Below are positions 61,791-64,000 of a stretch of 64,000 bases of DNA, one piece after another. Under the pieces are notes generated by a model. The model saw nothing but the letters and a program-made list of their open reading frames with translations, ran no database searches and was not told where the DNA came from. Position numbers and translations under genes: made by a program. This stretch comes from Geminicoccus roseus DSM 18922. GTDB lineage: Bacteria > Pseudomonadota > Alphaproteobacteria > Geminicoccales > Geminicoccaceae. How positions within the stretch are numbered: position 1 is the first letter of the stretch; the number at the start of each line of letters is the position of its first letter. The stretch spans positions 4,836,373 through 4,900,372 of the forward strand of contig NZ_KE386572.1 of assembly GCF_000427665.1 (NCBI RefSeq), in the 5' to 3' direction.

Positions 61791-62833
61791 GCATGTCCAA
61801 TCCGCCCGCGGGCGGCAACGGCCTGAAGCCGGCCCTCATGAAGCTGGCGGAGCGGGGCCCCTTGTCCGGGGCGGAAGCCCACGAGGCGTTTTCGGTGATC
61901 ATGGACGGCGCTGCCACGCCCGCCCAGATCGGCGCGTTCCTGATGGGGCTGCGCGTGCGCGGCGAGACGGTCGACGAGATCGTGGCGGCGGCGCGCGCGA
62001 TGCGGGCACGGATGATCACGATCGAGGCGCCGGAAGGAGCCGTCGACACCTGCGGCACCGGCGGCGACCATTCCGGCACCCACAACATCTCGACCGCCGT
62101 GGCGCTGGTCGCGGCCGGTGCCGGCCTGCCGGTCGCCAAGCACGGCAACCGCGCAGCCACCTCCCGCTCCGGCTCCTCCGACGTGCTGGCCGCTCTCGGC
62201 GTGAAGCTGGATTGCGGGACGGGGCTGGTCGAGCGGGCCATCGCCGAGGCCGGGGTCGGCTTCATGATGGCGCCCAACCACCATCCGGCGATGCGCCACG
62301 TGGCGCCGATCCGCGCCGATCTGGGCGTGCGCACCATCTTCAACTTCCTGGGCCCGCTGGCCAACCCGGCCAGGGTGAAGCGCCAGGTGGTGGGCGTGGC
62401 CGCGGCCGCCTGGGTCGAGCCGATCGCCCAGGCCTTCCTGCAGCTGGGCGCCGAGCGCGCCTGGGTGGTCCATGGCCGCGACGGCATGGACGAGCTGACC
62501 ACCACCGCCCCCTCGCTGGTGGCCGAGGTGAAGGACGGCCGGGTCACCACCTTCGAGGTGACCCCGGAGGACGCCGGCATCGAGCGGGCGCGCTCAGGCG
62601 ACCTGAAGGGCGGCGACGCGGCGTTCAATGCGGCGGCGATCCGGGCGATGCTGCAGGGCGAGCCCAGCCGGCTGCGCGATGCGGTCGTGTTCGGGACCGC
62701 CGCCGTGCTGCTGGTGGCCGAGCGGGTCGCGGATCTGCGCGAGGGCGCTGCCCGGGCGACCGAGGCCATCGACAGTGGTGCCGCTGCCAAGGCGCTCGAG
62801 CGGATGACCGCGATCACGCAGGGCCAGCCATGA
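61787..62833 (+). CDS. trpD: Anthranilate phosphoribosyltransferase
   Basis: TrpD joins anthranilate to PRPP. The 348-residue protein has [60 protein letters not shown] and [14 protein letters not shown], the family's signature blocks. The start overlaps trpG and the stop overlaps trpC, so trpG-trpD-trpC are translationally coupled. Confidence 0.97.
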   Translation: MSMSNPPAGGNGLKPALMKLAERGPLSGAEAHEAFSVIMDGAATPAQIGAFLMGLRVRGETVDEIVAAARAMRARMITIEAPEGAVDTCGTGGDHSGTHNISTAVALVAAGAGLPVAKHGNRAATSRSGSSDVLAALGVKLDCGTGLVERAIAEAGVGFMMAPNHHPAMRHVAPIRADLGVRTIFNFLGPLANPARVKRQVVGVAAAAWVEPIAQAFLQLGAERAWVVHGRDGMDELTTTAPSLVAEVKDGRVTTFEVTPEDAGIERARSGDLKGGDAAFNAAAIRAMLQGEPSRLRDAVVFGTAAVLLVAERVADLREGAARATEAIDSGAAAKALERMTAITQGQP

Positions 62834-63624
62834 CCGACGTCCTGGCCGAGATCTGCGCGGTCAAGCGCGAGCACGTCGCCCGGCGCAAGCGAGAGCATTC
62901 CCTGGCAGCCCTTCTCGCCGGCCTTCCCGCCGAGCCGCCACGCGGCTTCGCAGCTGCCCTGGCGAAGGCAAAGGCCATCGGCCGCCATGCGCTGATCGCC
63001 GAGATCAAGAAGGCCTCGCCCAGCAAGGGCCTGATCCGGGCCGACTTCGATCCCGCCAGCCTGGCGCTCGCCTATCGGGACGGCGGCGCCACCTGCCTGT
63101 CGGTACTGACCGACGCCCCCTATTTCCAGGGCGCCGACGGGTTCCTGGCCGAAGCGCGCGGTAGTTCCGGCCTGCCGGCCCTGCGCAAGGACTTCATGGT
63201 CGATCCCTGGCAGATCGCGGAGAGCCGCTTTCTGGGCGCGGACTGCGTGCTGGTGATCATGGCCTGCCTGGACGACGCCCAGGCGGCCGAGCTCGCTGCC
63301 GCGGCCATGGAACTTCGCATGGACGTGCTGGTGGAGGTCCATGACGAGGCCGAGATGGAGCGTGCGCTGCGGCTGGACGAGCGCTGCCTGCTGGGCGTCA
63401 ACAACCGCAACCTGAAGAGCCTGAAGGTCGATCTCGCCAATTTCGAGCGCCTGGCGCCGCTGGTGCCGGAGGGGCGGTTCCTGGTTGCCGAGAGCGGGAT
63501 GTACGGCCATGCCGACCTGATCCGGATGCAAGCGGCGGGAGCCAGCGCCTACCTGGTCGGCGAATCGCTGATGCGGGAGGCGGACGTCACCGCCGCCACC
63601 CGGAATCTCCTGGGCCTGTCATGA
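62830..63624 (+). CDS. trpC: Indole-3-glycerol-phosphate synthase
   Basis: The 264-residue TIM-barrel enzyme closes the indole ring. Catalytic and binding segments are [56 protein letters not shown] and [13 protein letters not shown]. It overlaps trpD by four bases and moaC by four bases. There is no fused trpF domain. Confidence 0.97.
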   Translation: MTDVLAEICAVKREHVARRKREHSLAALLAGLPAEPPRGFAAALAKAKAIGRHALIAEIKKASPSKGLIRADFDPASLALAYRDGGATCLSVLTDAPYFQGADGFLAEARGSSGLPALRKDFMVDPWQIAESRFLGADCVLVIMACLDDAQAAELAAAAMELRMDVLVEVHDEAEMERALRLDERCLLGVNNRNLKSLKVDLANFERLAPLVPEGRFLVAESGMYGHADLIRMQAAGASAYLVGESLMREADVTAATRNLLGLS

Positions 63625-64000
63625 GCGACCTCACCCATTTCGACGAGACCGGCAACGCGGTGATGGTCGACGTCACCGGCAAGGACGTCACCGAGCGCCG
63701 CGCCGTGGCCGAGGGCCGGGTCGTCATGGCGGCCGCCACGCTGGCGCGGATCGCCGAGCGCGGCTTCAAGAAGGGCGACGTGCTGGCGGTGGCCCAGCTG
63801 GCCGGCATCATGGGTGCGAAGCGTACCGCCGACCTCATCCCGCTCTGCCATCCGCTGCCGCTTTCCTCGGTCAAGGTCGAGCTGCGCCTGGACGAAGTGG
63901 CCTCGGCCGTCCTGATCCAGGCGGTCTGCAAGGTGACCGGCCGCACCGGGGTCGAGATGGAAGCGCTCACGGCGGTCTCGGTGGCGGCGCTGACCGTCTA
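63621..64000 (+). CDS. moaC: Cyclic pyranopterin monophosphate synthase, cut by the window end
   Basis: The first 126 codons of MoaC, an enzyme of molybdenum-cofactor synthesis. It begins [20 protein letters not shown] and has the signatures [29 protein letters not shown] and VKVTGRTG-like [20 protein letters not shown]. About 30 residues remain outside the window. The trpC-moaC junction is a usual alphaproteobacterial one. Confidence 0.96.
   Translation, partial: MSDLTHFDETGNAVMVDVTGKDVTERRAVAEGRVVMAAATLARIAERGFKKGDVLAVAQLAGIMGAKRTADLIPLCHPLPLSSVKVELRLDEVASAVLIQAVCKVTGRTGVEMEALTAVSVAALTV

Overview
The window looks like part of the chromosome of a high-GC alphaproteobacterium. The evidence is gene order: rpsT-dnaA-dnaN-recF-gyrB, tsaE-amgK-addB-addA-trxA, pdhA-pdhB-pdhC-lpd-lipA-coq10, eno-kdsA-pyrG-secG-tpiA-ppiD-trpE and trpG-trpD-trpC-moaC. 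The E1-beta subunit carries a fused lipoyl domain, which is an alphaproteobacterial trait, and kdsA implies a Kdo-containing outer membrane. A Rhodospirillales-like organism is my inference; no rRNA or species marker is present.

Layout. 0.1-12.1 kb: a DMT transporter, ahcY, tsaE (apparently starting at CTG), a sugar kinase/APH-family gene (amgK-like), addB, addA, trxA and a glutamine synthetase-family ligase. 12.3-22.4 kb: an acetolactate synthase-like TPP enzyme on the minus strand, then a tightly overlapping peptide-uptake operon (P1 peptidase, substrate-binding protein, two permeases, a double ATPase), a periplasmic glucan protein (opgG/opgD) and an enoyl-CoA hydratase. 22.5-31.0 kb: rpsT and the dnaA-dnaN-recF-gyrB replication cluster. 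Two unfamiliar overlapping genes sit between dnaA and dnaN. One has a T5orf172-type GIY-YIG fold and the other a PD-(D/E)XK-like motif.

31.3-40.6 kb: the main accessory region, seven tandem paralogues of about 306-383 residues. Each is made almost entirely of RTX (GGxGxDxux) calcium-binding nonapeptides, with a shared N-terminus and a shared C-terminal tail. No secretion-system gene lies in the window. The set falls into sub-types and shows mosaic exchange between copies.

40.7-49.0 kb: a YHS-domain protein, then on the minus strand coq10, lipA and the pyruvate dehydrogenase complex genes, then ftsB. 49.2-50.1 kb: a secreted lysine-rich protein that resembles GH56 hyaluronidases, beside an AT-rich spacer. 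50.6-64.0 kb: eno, kdsA, pyrG, secG and tpiA (minus); ppiD and trpE (plus); a polysaccharide-deacetylase-family gene on the opposite strand; then trpG-trpD-trpC-moaC, with moaC cut by the window end.

Most of the window is conserved housekeeping sequence. The parts worth following are the RTX cluster just downstream of gyrB, the nuclease-fold pair between dnaA and dnaN, and the GH56-like gene. All family assignments come from reading motifs by eye; no database search was run.
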